DNA from: Falsirhodobacter sp051195255
GTDB taxonomy: Bacteria; Pseudomonadota; Alphaproteobacteria; Rhodobacterales; Rhodobacteraceae
DNA length: 64,000 nt
Direction of reading: 5' to 3'
NCBI RefSeq assembly: GCF_051195255.1
Contig: NZ_JBNJLK010000005.1
Coordinates: forward strand, 133,836-197,835
Positions 8,965 through 18,261 of the stretch are shown piece after piece. Position 1 is the first letter of the stretch. Every line of letters starts with the position of its first letter. The notes beneath the pieces were generated by a model that did no database searches, was not told where the DNA came from, and saw nothing but the letters and a program-made list of their open reading frames with translations. Both the position numbers and the translations under genes were made by a program.

Positions 8965-10749
8965 TCAGGCTTGCGCGGGCAGGGCCACCAGGTCCGGCGC
9001 AGGCTCCCGCGCCGTCCCTTGCCAAGTGGCGAGGATGCGGTCCTGCATCAGCATGACGGGCGAAGGCTGGATGTCCAGCGGGGTCAGGAACAGACGCGTG
9101 CGGCTGGCGCGGGACGTCCACGACACGACGAACGGCGCAAGGATCATCGGCACCGCGATGGGCAGCAGCCACGGCACGAGACCGGGGGCCAGGAACCACG
9201 TCGCCGACAGCACGACCACGCCCCAAAGAACGATCCACCACGTGCCGGACCAGCTTTCCGACAAGGGCAGCGTGCCGTCCCCGCGGTTGTTGGTGGGCCA
9301 GCCGCCATCCGCCCCGAACACGACCTGAAGCACCGACCGCGTCTGGAACATCATGAAGATGGGCGCGGTGATGGAGGAGAAGATCAATTCCACCAGCGTC
9401 GACCGGAACACGAGGCCCGCCCCGCCGAAATCCTTCGCTCGGCCCGAGGTGATGGCGTCGGCCGCCACCAGCAGCTTGGGCAGGAACAGCAGGCCAAAGA
9501 TGCCGATCGCCAGACCGATCGCCTTCCACGTCTCGTCCGAGGGGAAGATCGGGAAGGGCCAGCCTTCGACCGGGAAATAGTTGACCGGCGGCGTGAACCA
9601 GGGCGCGAAGATCGACGCGATGATGAAGCCCAGCCAGAACAGGGGCGAGATGTAGCTGAGGATACCCTGCACGAAGACGAAGCGGTTCCAGGCGCGCAGG
9701 CCCGGCGCATTCACGATCTTCGAATGCTGCAGGTTGCCTTGGCACCAGCGACGGTCGCGCTTGGCGTGGTCGACGATGTTCTCGGGACCTTCCTCGAAGC
9801 TGCCCTCAAGGTCGTCGTCCAGACGGACCAGCCACCCGGCGCGGGCCAGAAGGGCGGCCTCGACATAGTCATGGCTCATGATATGGCCGCCGAAGGGGGG
9901 CTTGCCCGGCAGTTCCGGCAGGCCGCAGCTTTCGGCAAAGGCGCGGCAGCGGACGATGGCGTTGTGGCCCCAGAAGGGCCCGGTGGCACCCTGCATCATG
10001 GCCAGGCCGCGCGCGAAGATGGGCGAATGGAAGCTGGCCGAGAACTGCATCGCACGTCCGAAGCGCGCCTTGGCGCGGGTCACCTTCGGCAGCGTTTGCA
10101 GCAGGCCCAGCTCCGGCTCCGCCTCCATCCGGCGGGCCATCTCCACGATGGTGTCGCCTTCCATCAGGCTGTCGGCGTCCAGGATCAGCGCGAAATCATA
10201 GGCGCCGCCCGACCGCTGGAAGAAATCCTCGATGTTGCCGGCCTTCCGGCCCTTGTTGTTTTCGCGCCGGCGATAGAACATCCGGCCTTCGCCGTTGCAG
10301 GCGTCCAGAAGGCGTTCGAACCAAATCCGTTCCTGAAAGGCCACATCCTCTTTGCGCGTGTCCGACAGGATCGCGAAATGGAAGTGTTCCGCCTGTCCCG
10401 TCGCCAGAAGGGACGCGTCCATGGCCGCGATCCGCGAATACACCGTCACCGGATCTTCGTTGTAGACCGGAACGAGGATCGCCGTCTTGCTGTGCAGTCC
10501 GGTGAAGGGCGGCAGCGCCGGGGGCGTGGCCCGGGACATCAGGCCCAGAACGGCCTGCATCGCCCCCCAGGCCAGCCAGAAGGTGGAGATCAGGATGAAG
10601 ACCGCGCGGACGATGTCCATCGCGTCCAGCCCGTCCGACCAACCGAATTGCAGGAACAGCATGAAGGCGCCGGCGGCGGCCAGCGCGCTGAACGCAAGCC
10701 CCAGCGTCCGGGGCAGGAAGGCGCCCCGGTCTTTCGACGACTGTGCCAT
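8965..10749 (-). CDS. opgH: Glucan biosynthesis glucosyltransferase OpgH (MdoH), GT2 family
   Basis: 594 residues; inner-membrane processive glucosyltransferase that makes the beta-1,2 backbone of osmoregulated periplasmic glucans from UDP-glucose. Two N-terminal helices precede a GT2 domain: VPVYNEDP near residue 92, LILDADSL near 188, HDYVE (acceptor-side Asp) near 295 and the RRWCQGN (QxxRW-type) motif near 345. Several C-terminal helices follow. It is shorter than the E. coli enzyme, lacking much of the long N-terminal extension, as in other alphaproteobacteria. It lies after opgG and a micro-ORF on the same strand. Confidence 0.93.
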   Translation of the reverse strand: MAQSSKDRGAFLPRTLGLAFSALAAAGAFMLFLQFGWSDGLDAMDIVRAVFILISTFWLAWGAMQAVLGLMSRATPPALPPFTGLHSKTAILVPVYNEDPVTVYSRIAAMDASLLATGQAEHFHFAILSDTRKEDVAFQERIWFERLLDACNGEGRMFYRRRENNKGRKAGNIEDFFQRSGGAYDFALILDADSLMEGDTIVEMARRMEAEPELGLLQTLPKVTRAKARFGRAMQFSASFHSPIFARGLAMMQGATGPFWGHNAIVRCRAFAESCGLPELPGKPPFGGHIMSHDYVEAALLARAGWLVRLDDDLEGSFEEGPENIVDHAKRDRRWCQGNLQHSKIVNAPGLRAWNRFVFVQGILSYISPLFWLGFIIASIFAPWFTPPVNYFPVEGWPFPIFPSDETWKAIGLAIGIFGLLFLPKLLVAADAITSGRAKDFGGAGLVFRSTLVELIFSSITAPIFMMFQTRSVLQVVFGADGGWPTNNRGDGTLPLSESWSGTWWIVLWGVVVLSATWFLAPGLVPWLLPIAVPMILAPFVVSWTSRASRTRLFLTPLDIQPSPVMLMQDRILATWQGTAREPAPDLVALPAQA

Positions 10750-10752
10750 GGA

Positions 10753-10902
10753 TCAGGAGCCTGCCTTGACGGCGCGGTTGCCGAAGAACCTGCGCCAGCC
10801 CGGCTGGGCCTCGGTGGTCAGGACCTGCTTGGGCATGGCAAGGGGGGCGTCCGGAAGGGTGCCGCGCTCGGTCTCGGGCTGTTTGGGGTCGGGGGAACTC
10901 AT
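10753..10902 (-). CDS. Micro-protein coupled between opgG and opgH, function unknown
   Basis: 49 residues, starting MSSPDPKQPETERG and ending RFFGNRAVKAGS. ATG 10902 overlaps the opgG stop as ATGA, and its own stop lies three bases before the opgH start, so the three frames form an uninterrupted coupled unit. The N-terminal half is Pro/Glu-rich and probably disordered; the C-terminal half is basic (QPGWRRFFGNR) and could bind a membrane surface or a partner. No signal peptide or membrane helix is seen. I do not recognise the family. It may be a separate subunit that replaces the missing N-terminal cytoplasmic part of OpgH; that is speculation. Confidence 0.6.
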   Translation of the reverse strand: MSSPDPKQPETERGTLPDAPLAMPKQVLTTEAQPGWRRFFGNRAVKAGS

Positions 10903-12566
10903 GCGTTCATCCATTGGTAAAGCCACGTCTCCGACAACTTGCGACCGTAACCCGCAATATGCGCGCCAAGTTCCACGATCTGGCCCTTGGTTCCGCGCAC
11001 GTCGATGACAAGACGCCACATATTGCTTTCGGGGATACGCACAAGGGAAGAATGCTCCACCTCGCCGTTCTGGACGTTGATCACGGGATCGAGCTTCGCC
11101 TCAAGCGGCAGGTTCGCGATCACGCCGCCCTGGAAGTCGATCACGAACTTGCGGAAGTTCGCACTGTTGTCGACGCCGGACACGCCACCCTGGCCGGTGC
11201 GCGATTCCGCCACAAAGGCCAGCGCCGCCTGCGGATCGGGCGCCAGCGCCCCCCAGCGGAGAGAGTAGGCGAATTCGCGGGCGTCGCCCTTGTTGAACGC
11301 ACCTTCCGGTACCCAGAAGGCGACGATGTTGTCATTGACCTCGGAATCGCTGGGGATTTCCACCAGCCGCACGATGCCCTTGCCCCATTCGCCCATGGGC
11401 TCGACCCGGACCGACGGGCGGCGTTCGTAGCGGGCTTCCAGATCCTGGAAATTCTCGAACTCCCGGTCCCGCTGATACAGACCGAAGGAGCGGGGAGATT
11501 CCTCGCCGAAGTACGAGCCGCCCAGACGTGGCGGGTTGTTGAGCGGACGCCACATCTTGTCGCCCGAGCGCCGTTCGATTCCAAGCCCGTCGGAATCGTG
11601 CACGTTGGGGCGGAAATCGTCATAATTGGCGCGGTTGTTTTCCGAGAACATGTACATCGACGTCAGGGGCGCCACGCCCAACTGCGCCACATCCTCTCGC
11701 GCGAAGACGCGGGCGGTGACGAGCATCACCGTCTCCTCGCCCGGGGTGATGATGAAGCGGTAGGCCCCCGTCACCGAGGGGCTGTCCAGCGCCGCATGCA
11801 CGATTACCGTGTTCGACCCATCGGCCGGCTTTTCCAGATAGAAGCGGGAGAAGCGGGGGAATTCTTCTTGCGTGGGGGAGGCGGTGTTGACGGCCAGACC
11901 CCGCGCCGACATCCCGTAGCTGGTGCCGCGACCCAAGGCGCGGAAATAGGACGCGCCAAGGAACGCCACCAGTTCATCGAAGATGTCGGGACGGTTCAGG
12001 GGCGTCGACAGGCGGAAGCCGGCCACGCCCGGCAGTTCCAGATGCGGCTGGAAACGGTCGGTCAGGTTGTTGTAATATTCGAAATCATCGGTGGAGAAGG
12101 TCATTTCCGTGGCGGTGTCGCCAGCGACCTGGAACATCTGCACCGGGTCGGAATAAAGCCAGCCCATGTGGAAGGCGGCCACGCGGAACAGGGTGGCCGA
12201 ACTGTCGGCCCAACGCGCGCGGTCGGCCCGGAAGTTGATGTTGCGGTAATCGTTGTACTGAAGCTCGCCCAGGGCACCCGTGGGACGAGCCGGCTCCTCG
12301 TAGGGGCGGGTGGCGGCCTGGCGCATCTCCTCGGTCAGCAGGTCGAAGCTGAAGGGGACGCTGACGGGCGCCGCCTGCGGCGCGGGCTCGGTCACGGGGG
12401 CGGGTGCCGGAATGGGCGCGGGAACGGGGGCCTCGGGGGCCGGGGCCTCCTGCGCCAGAACCGGAACCGCCATGAGGGCGGTCGTCGCCGCACCGGAAGC
12501 CAGAAGCGTCCTGCGCGAAAGGGACAAAGAGGTCACGGGCAAATCGGGCTCCAACTGTTCGTGCAA
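10899..12566 (-). CDS. opgG: Glucan biosynthesis protein OpgG (MdoG), Tat-exported
   Basis: About 555 residues. The N-terminus has a twin-arginine signal (SRRTLLASGA, Arg 18-19) and an Ala/Pro-rich linker, then the OpgG/OpgD domain beginning near FSFDLLTEEMR and containing YNDYRNINFR, both diagnostic. It is a periplasmic protein needed for branching or modification of osmoregulated glucans. The start is uncertain: TTG 12566 directly follows GGAGG, too close to be served by it, while the in-frame TTG at 12554 sits 12 bases after GGAGG; both give an intact Tat signal. First gene of opgG-microORF-opgH and divergent from pstS. Confidence 0.92.
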   Translation of the reverse strand: MHEQLEPDLPVTSLSLSRRTLLASGAATTALMAVPVLAQEAPAPEAPVPAPIPAPAPVTEPAPQAAPVSVPFSFDLLTEEMRQAATRPYEEPARPTGALGELQYNDYRNINFRADRARWADSSATLFRVAAFHMGWLYSDPVQMFQVAGDTATEMTFSTDDFEYYNNLTDRFQPHLELPGVAGFRLSTPLNRPDIFDELVAFLGASYFRALGRGTSYGMSARGLAVNTASPTQEEFPRFSRFYLEKPADGSNTVIVHAALDSPSVTGAYRFIITPGEETVMLVTARVFAREDVAQLGVAPLTSMYMFSENNRANYDDFRPNVHDSDGLGIERRSGDKMWRPLNNPPRLGGSYFGEESPRSFGLYQRDREFENFQDLEARYERRPSVRVEPMGEWGKGIVRLVEIPSDSEVNDNIVAFWVPEGAFNKGDAREFAYSLRWGALAPDPQAALAFVAESRTGQGGVSGVDNSANFRKFVIDFQGGVIANLPLEAKLDPVINVQNGEVEHSSLVRIPESNMWRLVIDVRGTKGQIVELGAHIAGYGRKLSETWLYQWMNA

Positions 12567-12715
12567 CCTCCGGGAGGAGATTCGTTTGTCCGGTAATATT
12601 GCGCGGCGCCGGGTGGAAGCAAGAAATGCCTGTTACAATTGCCTCTTTTCGGCGCGTTGCTGCCGGAAATACACGCAGAAGTCCTCGGATCGGGCGGTTG
12701 GAAAGGCGCAGGGCG

Positions 12716-12748
12716 TGTCATGAAACTGTCACAAAACTGACGTATACG
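12716..12748 (+). promoter_or_regulatory. Pho box (PhoB operator) upstream of pstS
   Basis: Three consecutive 11-base units are visible: TGTCATGAAAC (12716-12726), TGTCACAAAAC (12727-12737) and TGACGTATACG (12738-12748). The first two agree with the PhoB half-site consensus TGTCA followed by an A-rich stretch, and the 11-base period matches PhoB binding to successive helical turns. The site ends about 70 bases before the pstS ATG, a suitable place for activation. It also lies in the divergent opgG-pstS gap, so it could influence opgG. Confidence 0.85.
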
Positions 12749-12819
12749 GGTCGCAAGCGCTTGCTAGTGGAGTGCCGAGGGGCCCGTCTGGGCTCGTGCT
12801 GTTCTTACAGGAGAATTCA

Positions 12820-13848
12820 ATGTCGTTCACCAAATTGTCCGTCTCCGCGCTGGCTCTTGCCGCTGTTGGCGCCACGGCTTCCTTCGCGCAGGACCGTGAC
12901 ACCATCCAGGTCGCAGGTTCGTCGACCGTTCTGCCGTATGCCACCATCGTGGCCGAAGCCTTTGGCGAGAACTTCGACTTCCCCACGCCGGTTGTTCAGT
13001 CGGGCGGTTCGGGCGCCGGCCTCGCGCAGTTCTGCGAAGGCGTCGGGTCCACCACGATCGACATCGCCAACGCGTCGCGCCTGATCAAGGACAGCGAACT
13101 GAAGACCTGCCAGGACAACGGCGTGACCGACATCATGCATGTCCAGATCGGCTATGACGGCATCGTCTTCGCGTCCGCCGTGAACGGCGAGAAGTTCGAG
13201 TTCACCCCCGCCGACTGGTACAAGGCGCTGGCCGCCCAGGTCGTCGTGGACGGCAAGATGGTCGCCAACCCCTACACCACCTGGAACGAGGTGAACCCGG
13301 ACCTGCCCGAGCAGCCGATCCTGGCCTTCATCCCGGGCACCAAGCACGGCACGCGTGAAGTCTTCGAAGAGAAGGTCCTGACCGCGGGCTGCGAAGAGTC
13401 GGGCGCCATGGAAGAGATCACGGCGCTGTCCGACAAGGACGCGGCCAAGAAAGCCTGCGTGGCCGTGCGCACCGACGGCAAGTCGGTCGACATCGACGGC
13501 GACTACACCGAAACGCTGGCCCGCATCCAGTCGGACGCCAACGGCATCGGCGTGTTCGGCCTGTCCTTCTATGAAAACAACACGAACGCGCTGCAGGTCG
13601 CCACGATGTCCGGCGTCGTCCCCACGACCGAGTCGATCGCTTCGGGTGAATACCCCGTGTCGCGTCCGCTGCAGTTCTACGTCAAGAAGGCCCATATCGG
13701 CGTCGTCCCCGGCCTGAAGGAGTTCGTGACCTTCTTCGTGTCCGACGACATGGCTGGCCCCAACGGCCCGCTGGCCGCTTACGGCCTTGTTTCGGATCCG
13801 GAACTGGCCACGATCCAGGCGGCTGTCGAAGCTGAAGAAACCATGTAA
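12820..13848 (+). CDS. pstS: Phosphate-binding periplasmic protein PstS
   Basis: 342 residues. A signal peptide spans residues 1-23 (SFA/QDRD). The mature protein begins with the VAGSSTVLPY motif (31-40) and contains SGGSGAGLAQFC and IDIANASR, which bind phosphate in the PstS family; paired cysteines suggest disulfides. ATG 12820 is preceded by CAGGAG. This is the first gene of the phosphate regulon operon, under the Pho box at 12716-12748 and followed by a hairpin that may set it at a higher level than the permease genes. Confidence 0.95.
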   Translation: MSFTKLSVSALALAAVGATASFAQDRDTIQVAGSSTVLPYATIVAEAFGENFDFPTPVVQSGGSGAGLAQFCEGVGSTTIDIANASRLIKDSELKTCQDNGVTDIMHVQIGYDGIVFASAVNGEKFEFTPADWYKALAAQVVVDGKMVANPYTTWNEVNPDLPEQPILAFIPGTKHGTREVFEEKVLTAGCEESGAMEEITALSDKDAAKKACVAVRTDGKSVDIDGDYTETLARIQSDANGIGVFGLSFYENNTNALQVATMSGVVPTTESIASGEYPVSRPLQFYVKKAHIGVVPGLKEFVTFFVSDDMAGPNGPLAAYGLVSDPELATIQAAVEAEETM

Positions 13849-13883
13849 GAGACTTCGGTCAGGATTCCCTGCCAAGCCTTCAG

Positions 13884-13907
13884 GCCCGGTCGAACCTTCG
13901 GCCGGGC
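13884..13907 (+). terminator. Intercistronic hairpin between pstS and pstC (partial terminator or mRNA 3' stabiliser)
   Basis: GCCCGG (13884-13889) pairs with CCGGGC (13902-13907), and the inner CGAA/TTCG extends the stem; GTTCTTTC follows. Without a full U-run it is more likely to attenuate or protect the pstS transcript than to stop all transcription, which suits a binding protein needed in excess over PstC, PstA and PstB. Confidence 0.6.
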
Positions 13908-13929
13908 GTTCTTTCAGACGAGAGACCCA

Positions 13930-15390
13930 ATGTCAGTGTTCTGGATCACGCTCATCGCAGTTGCCATCGCCTGCGTCGCGTATGGAATCGGGCGTCAGAA
14001 AGCGCTTTCCTCCTCCAAGGGGGATCCGCGCAAGCTTCATTCGCTTCCAGCCTATTACGGCTGGTACTGCTTCATCTCCTCGATCGTGCCCGCACTGGTG
14101 ATTCTGGTGCTGTGGCTGTTCGTGCAGCCGATGATCACGACGCAGCGCGTCGATTCGATCCTGCAATTGCCGGCCGAAACGTCGATCGGCGACAAGCTGG
14201 CCGCCAAGCGCAACGTGCAGTCCATCGCCGTCGCCCTTGACCGTGGCCTGGCGCAGGGAGTCATCGCGGAAAGCGATCTGCCCGCGCTGGCCGAAAATCC
14301 CTCCTCGCTTCCTGCCACGCTGAAGAAGGCCGACATCGCCCTTCCGGTCGTGGTGACGCCCGTTCTGTTCAACGCGGCGCAGAGCTATCGCGACCTTTCG
14401 TCCACGCTGAACACGGCGCTGGCCGTGACCGTGATCCTGTTCGGGGTGGTCGGCGCCGGCTTCGGCATCCACCGCTGCGCGCCCGACTTCCGCGCCCGCA
14501 ACGTTGTGGAACGCGTGACGATGGGGCTGCTGATCGGCGCTTCGGTCATCGCGATCCTGACGACCATCGCCATCGTCCTGTCGCTGGTGTTCCAGACGGC
14601 CAGCTTCTTCCAGCAGTATTCGTGGAAGGACTTCTTCTTCAGCGCCACCTGGTCGCCCGTGTTCCAGGGCAACAGCCAACTGGGCCTGCTGCCGCTTCTG
14701 TGGGGCACGCTCTACATCAGCCTGATTGCGCTGCTGGTCGCGGTGCCGATCGGCCTCTTCTCGGCCATCTACCTGTCGGAATACGCGTCCAAGGGCATGC
14801 GGTCGGTCGCCAAGCCGCTGATCGAGATTCTTGCCGGCATCCCGACCATCGTCTACGGCCTGTTCGCCCTGATCACCGTGGGCCCGATGCTGCGCGACTG
14901 GATCGCCCAGCCGATGGGCCTCGGCTCCTCGGGAAGCTCGGTCATGACGGCGGGCCTGGTCATGGGCATCATGATCATTCCCTTCGTGTCCTCGCTGTCG
15001 GACGACATCATCAACGCCGTGCCGCAAAGCCTGCGCGACGGGTCGCTGGGCCTTGGCGCCACGCCGTCGGAAACCATCCGGCAGGTCGTGCTTCCGGCGG
15101 CCCTTCCGGGCATCGTGGGCGCCGTGCTGCTGGCCGCGTCGCGCGCCATCGGCGAGACCATGATCGTGGTGCTGGGGGCAGGGGCCGCCGCCCGGATGGG
15201 CCTGAACCCGTTCGAGGCGATGACCACCATCACCGTGAAGATCGTGTCGCAGCTGACGGGTGACACCGACTTCAACTCGCCCGAAACGCTTGTCGCCTTC
15301 GCCCTTGGCCTGACGCTCTTCGTCATCACGCTGGGTCTGAACATCCTTGCGCTCTACATCGTGCGCAAATATCGGGAGCAATACGAATGA
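13930..15390 (+). CDS. pstC: Phosphate ABC transporter permease PstC
   Basis: 486 residues, longer than the usual 300 or so. An N-terminal extension (about residues 1-205) with extra helices and a soluble segment precedes the permease core, a form common in alphaproteobacteria. In the core, SLRDGSLGLGATPSETIRQV near residue 363 is the EAA loop contacting PstB, followed by AIGETMIVVLGAG. It overlaps pstA by 4 bases (ATGA). Confidence 0.94.
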   Translation: MSVFWITLIAVAIACVAYGIGRQKALSSSKGDPRKLHSLPAYYGWYCFISSIVPALVILVLWLFVQPMITTQRVDSILQLPAETSIGDKLAAKRNVQSIAVALDRGLAQGVIAESDLPALAENPSSLPATLKKADIALPVVVTPVLFNAAQSYRDLSSTLNTALAVTVILFGVVGAGFGIHRCAPDFRARNVVERVTMGLLIGASVIAILTTIAIVLSLVFQTASFFQQYSWKDFFFSATWSPVFQGNSQLGLLPLLWGTLYISLIALLVAVPIGLFSAIYLSEYASKGMRSVAKPLIEILAGIPTIVYGLFALITVGPMLRDWIAQPMGLGSSGSSVMTAGLVMGIMIIPFVSSLSDDIINAVPQSLRDGSLGLGATPSETIRQVVLPAALPGIVGAVLLAASRAIGETMIVVLGAGAAARMGLNPFEAMTTITVKIVSQLTGDTDFNSPETLVAFALGLTLFVITLGLNILALYIVRKYREQYE

Positions 15391-16736
15391 CCGATATCTC
15401 CGCCCATCCGGCCGGAAAGCGCAAGGCGACCTCCTTGCTGCAACTGGACGCCCGCACGAAACGTCGCAACGCGGCCGAACGGCGCTTCCAGATCTATGGC
15501 CTCGTCTGCATCGGCATCGCGATGGTCGCGCTGGTCATGCTCCTGGTCTCGATCTTCTCGGGCGGGGCCTCGGCCTTCCGCCAGACCTTCGCGACCTTCG
15601 AGATGACGCTGCCGGCCGAGGTGCTGGACCCGCAGGGCAACCGCAACCCCGAGGAGATGGCCAAGGTCACGACCATCGGCTATCAGAACGTTCTGCGTCA
15701 GGGCCTCGTGGATGCGGTACGCCGTGCCAACATCGTGCCCGAAGGCATGACGGATGCCGACATCACGGGCATGCTGTCGGCCGAAGCGGCCGCCGATCTG
15801 CGCAGCCGCGTGCTGAACAACCCCGAACTGCTGGGCCAGCAGGTGGACATCGACGCGCTGGCCAACGGCCGGATTGACGGCTACTTCAAGGGCCGCGTCA
15901 CCATGGAAAGCGCCGAGCGGGATGCCAACGTCACCCCGCAGCGTCTGCAACTGGCGCAGGCCATGACGGACAACGGGTTGATGGCGCTGCGCTTCAACTG
16001 GGGTTTCGTGACCAAGCCGGACTCCTCGGACCAGCGTCCAGAGGCGGCGGGTCTGGGCGTGGCGCTTCTCGGCTCGCTTTACATGATGCTGGTGGTGCTG
16101 GTGCTGTCGGTTCCCATCGGGGTCGCCGCTTCCATCTATCTGGAGGAGTTCGCGCCGAAGAACCGCTGGACCGACGTGATCGAGGTGAACATCTCCAACC
16201 TTGCGGCCGTGCCGTCCATCGTGTTCGGGATCCTGGGCCTGTCGATCTTCATCAACTTCATGCATCTGCCGCAATCGGCGCCGATCGTCGGTGGCCTCGT
16301 GCTGACGCTGATGACGATCCCGACGATCATCATCTCCACCCGCGCGGCCTTGCGCGCAGTTCCTCCGTCGATCCGCGACGCGGCGCTTGGCGTGGGGGCC
16401 AGCCGGATGCAGTCCGTGTTCCACCACGTCCTGCCGCTGGCGATGCCGGGCATCCTGACGGGCACGATCATCGGCCTGGCGCAGGCGCTTGGCGAAACCG
16501 CACCGCTGCTGCTGATCGGCATGGTCGCCTTTGTTCGCGACTATCCCGACGCGCCGCCGGCCGGCCTGTTCGACCCGGCGTCCGCACTGCCGGTGCAGGT
16601 CTACAACTGGACGCAGCGCGCGGACCCGGCCTTCGTGGAACGCTCCTCCGGGGCCATCATCGTGCTGTTGGCCTTCCTTCTTGTGATGAACGCGGTTGCC
16701 ATCATTTTGCGCCGCAAGTTTGAACGCCGTTGGTGA
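15387..16736 (+). CDS. pstA: Phosphate ABC transporter permease PstA
   Basis: 449 residues with a long N-terminal region (about 1-215) before the permease core, matching the extended PstC. The conserved IYLEEFAPKNRWTDVIEVNI stretch near 250 and the EAA loop SIRDAALGVGASRMQSVF near 332, followed by QALGETAPLLLIG, identify PstA. The start overlaps the pstC stop (ATGA). The stop lies ten bases before pstB. Confidence 0.94.
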   Translation: MTDISAHPAGKRKATSLLQLDARTKRRNAAERRFQIYGLVCIGIAMVALVMLLVSIFSGGASAFRQTFATFEMTLPAEVLDPQGNRNPEEMAKVTTIGYQNVLRQGLVDAVRRANIVPEGMTDADITGMLSAEAAADLRSRVLNNPELLGQQVDIDALANGRIDGYFKGRVTMESAERDANVTPQRLQLAQAMTDNGLMALRFNWGFVTKPDSSDQRPEAAGLGVALLGSLYMMLVVLVLSVPIGVAASIYLEEFAPKNRWTDVIEVNISNLAAVPSIVFGILGLSIFINFMHLPQSAPIVGGLVLTLMTIPTIIISTRAALRAVPPSIRDAALGVGASRMQSVFHHVLPLAMPGILTGTIIGLAQALGETAPLLLIGMVAFVRDYPDAPPAGLFDPASALPVQVYNWTQRADPAFVERSSGAIIVLLAFLLVMNAVAIILRRKFERRW

Positions 16737-16746
16737 GGGACCAGAT

Positions 16747-17544
16747 ATGAACGACATGAGAATCGCGGAGAGAGACGTGTCCACCAGCGAGACCAAGATC
16801 ACGGCGCGGGACGTCAACGTCCATTATGGCGCCAGCCATGCCCTGAAGGGGGTCGATGTCGACATCCTGAACGGGCATGTCACGGCCTTCATCGGCCCGT
16901 CGGGCTGCGGCAAGTCCACCTTTCTGCGCTGCCTGAACCGCATGAACGACACGATCGCGGCGGCCAAGGTCACCGGCCGGATCGAACTGGACGGCGAGGA
17001 TATCTATGATCCGAAGGTCGATCCGGTGCAGCTGCGCGCCAAGGTCGGTATGGTGTTCCAGAAGCCGAACCCCTTCCCGAAGTCCATCTACGACAATGTG
17101 GCCTATGGTCCGAAGATCCACGGCCTGACGCGTTCGAAGGCGGAACTGGACGAGGTCGTGGAAAACGCGCTGCGCAAGGCCGCCCTGTGGAATGAGGTGA
17201 AGGACCGCCTTCAGGCGCCCGGCACCGGCCTTTCGGGAGGCCAGCAGCAGCGTCTGTGCATCGCCAGGGCCGTGGCAACCTCGCCCGAGGTGCTGCTGAT
17301 GGACGAGCCGTGCTCGGCCCTCGATCCCATCGCGACCGCGCAGGTGGAGGAGCTGATCGACGAGTTGCGGAGCCAGTTCGCGGTGGTCATCGTCACCCAC
17401 TCCATGCAGCAGGCGGCACGGGTCAGCCAGAAGACGGCGTTCTTCCACCTGGGCAACCTGGTCGAATACGGCGAAACGGGGCAGATCTTCCAGAACCCCC
17501 GCGACCCGCGTACCGAAAGCTACATCAGCGGCAAGATTGGATAA
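16747..17544 (+). CDS. pstB: Phosphate ABC transporter ATP-binding protein PstB
   Basis: 265 residues. Walker A GPSGCGKS at 50-57, a CLNRMND stretch typical of PstB, Q-loop VFQKPNPFP, signature LSGGQQQ at 162-168, Walker B VLLMDEP at 182-188 and the switch His in VIVTHSM. ATG 16747 was chosen because it follows the pstA stop closely; a longer open frame begins inside pstA and is unlikely to be used. Confidence 0.96.
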   Translation: MNDMRIAERDVSTSETKITARDVNVHYGASHALKGVDVDILNGHVTAFIGPSGCGKSTFLRCLNRMNDTIAAAKVTGRIELDGEDIYDPKVDPVQLRAKVGMVFQKPNPFPKSIYDNVAYGPKIHGLTRSKAELDEVVENALRKAALWNEVKDRLQAPGTGLSGGQQQRLCIARAVATSPEVLLMDEPCSALDPIATAQVEELIDELRSQFAVVIVTHSMQQAARVSQKTAFFHLGNLVEYGETGQIFQNPRDPRTESYISGKIG

Positions 17545-17547
17545 ACC

Positions 17548-18261
17548 ATGGCCAGCGACCTTCACATCCACTCGGCCTTCGACCGCGATCTTGAAGCGGT
17601 TCAGGCGATGATCATGAAAATGGGCGGCATGGTGGAAGCCGCCATCGCCGACGCCGCCCGTGCGCTGGAAACCCGCGACGACGAGCTGGCCGAACAGGTG
17701 CGCCGCAACGACCGCGCCATCGATGCGCTGGAAGAACAGGTGAACGCGGAATGCGCCCGCCTGATCGCCCTGCGCGCGCCGATTGCCTCGGACCTGCGGA
17801 CCGTGCTGACGGTCATCAAGATCGCGGGCAGCCTGGAGCGTTGCGGCGATTTCGCGAAGAACCTCGCGAAACGCTCCTCGGTCCTGTCGCAGCTGGCACA
17901 GATCCCGGGCGCCTCGCTTGCGATCCGGCGGATGGCGCGCACGGTGGAACTGCAGCTGAAGGACGCGCTGGACGCCTATATCCAGCGCGACGCAAAGCTG
18001 GCTTCGGACGTACGTCAGCGCGACGCCGAGGTGGACCAGATGTACAACGCCCTGTTCCGCGAATTCCTGACCCACATGATGGAAGATCCGCGCAACATCA
18101 CGGCGTGCATGCACCTGCACTTCATCGCCAAGAACATCGAACGCGTGGGCGATCATGCGACCACCATCGCAGAGCAGGTGATCTACCTCGTGACCGGGAT
18201 GATGCCGGAAGAGGCGCGGATCAAGGCCGACAAGACCGCCTTCGCCGGAGGCGATGAATGA
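17548..18261 (+). CDS. phoU: Phosphate signalling complex protein PhoU
   Basis: 237 residues of two three-helix bundles, with the metal-binding motifs ERCGDFAKN near residue 92 and ERVGDHATTIAE near 196 (E/DxxxD pattern). PhoU links PstB to the sensor kinase PhoR and keeps the Pho regulon off when phosphate is plentiful. It starts three bases after pstB and overlaps phoB by four bases. Confidence 0.95.
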   Translation: MASDLHIHSAFDRDLEAVQAMIMKMGGMVEAAIADAARALETRDDELAEQVRRNDRAIDALEEQVNAECARLIALRAPIASDLRTVLTVIKIAGSLERCGDFAKNLAKRSSVLSQLAQIPGASLAIRRMARTVELQLKDALDAYIQRDAKLASDVRQRDAEVDQMYNALFREFLTHMMEDPRNITACMHLHFIAKNIERVGDHATTIAEQVIYLVTGMMPEEARIKADKTAFAGGDE

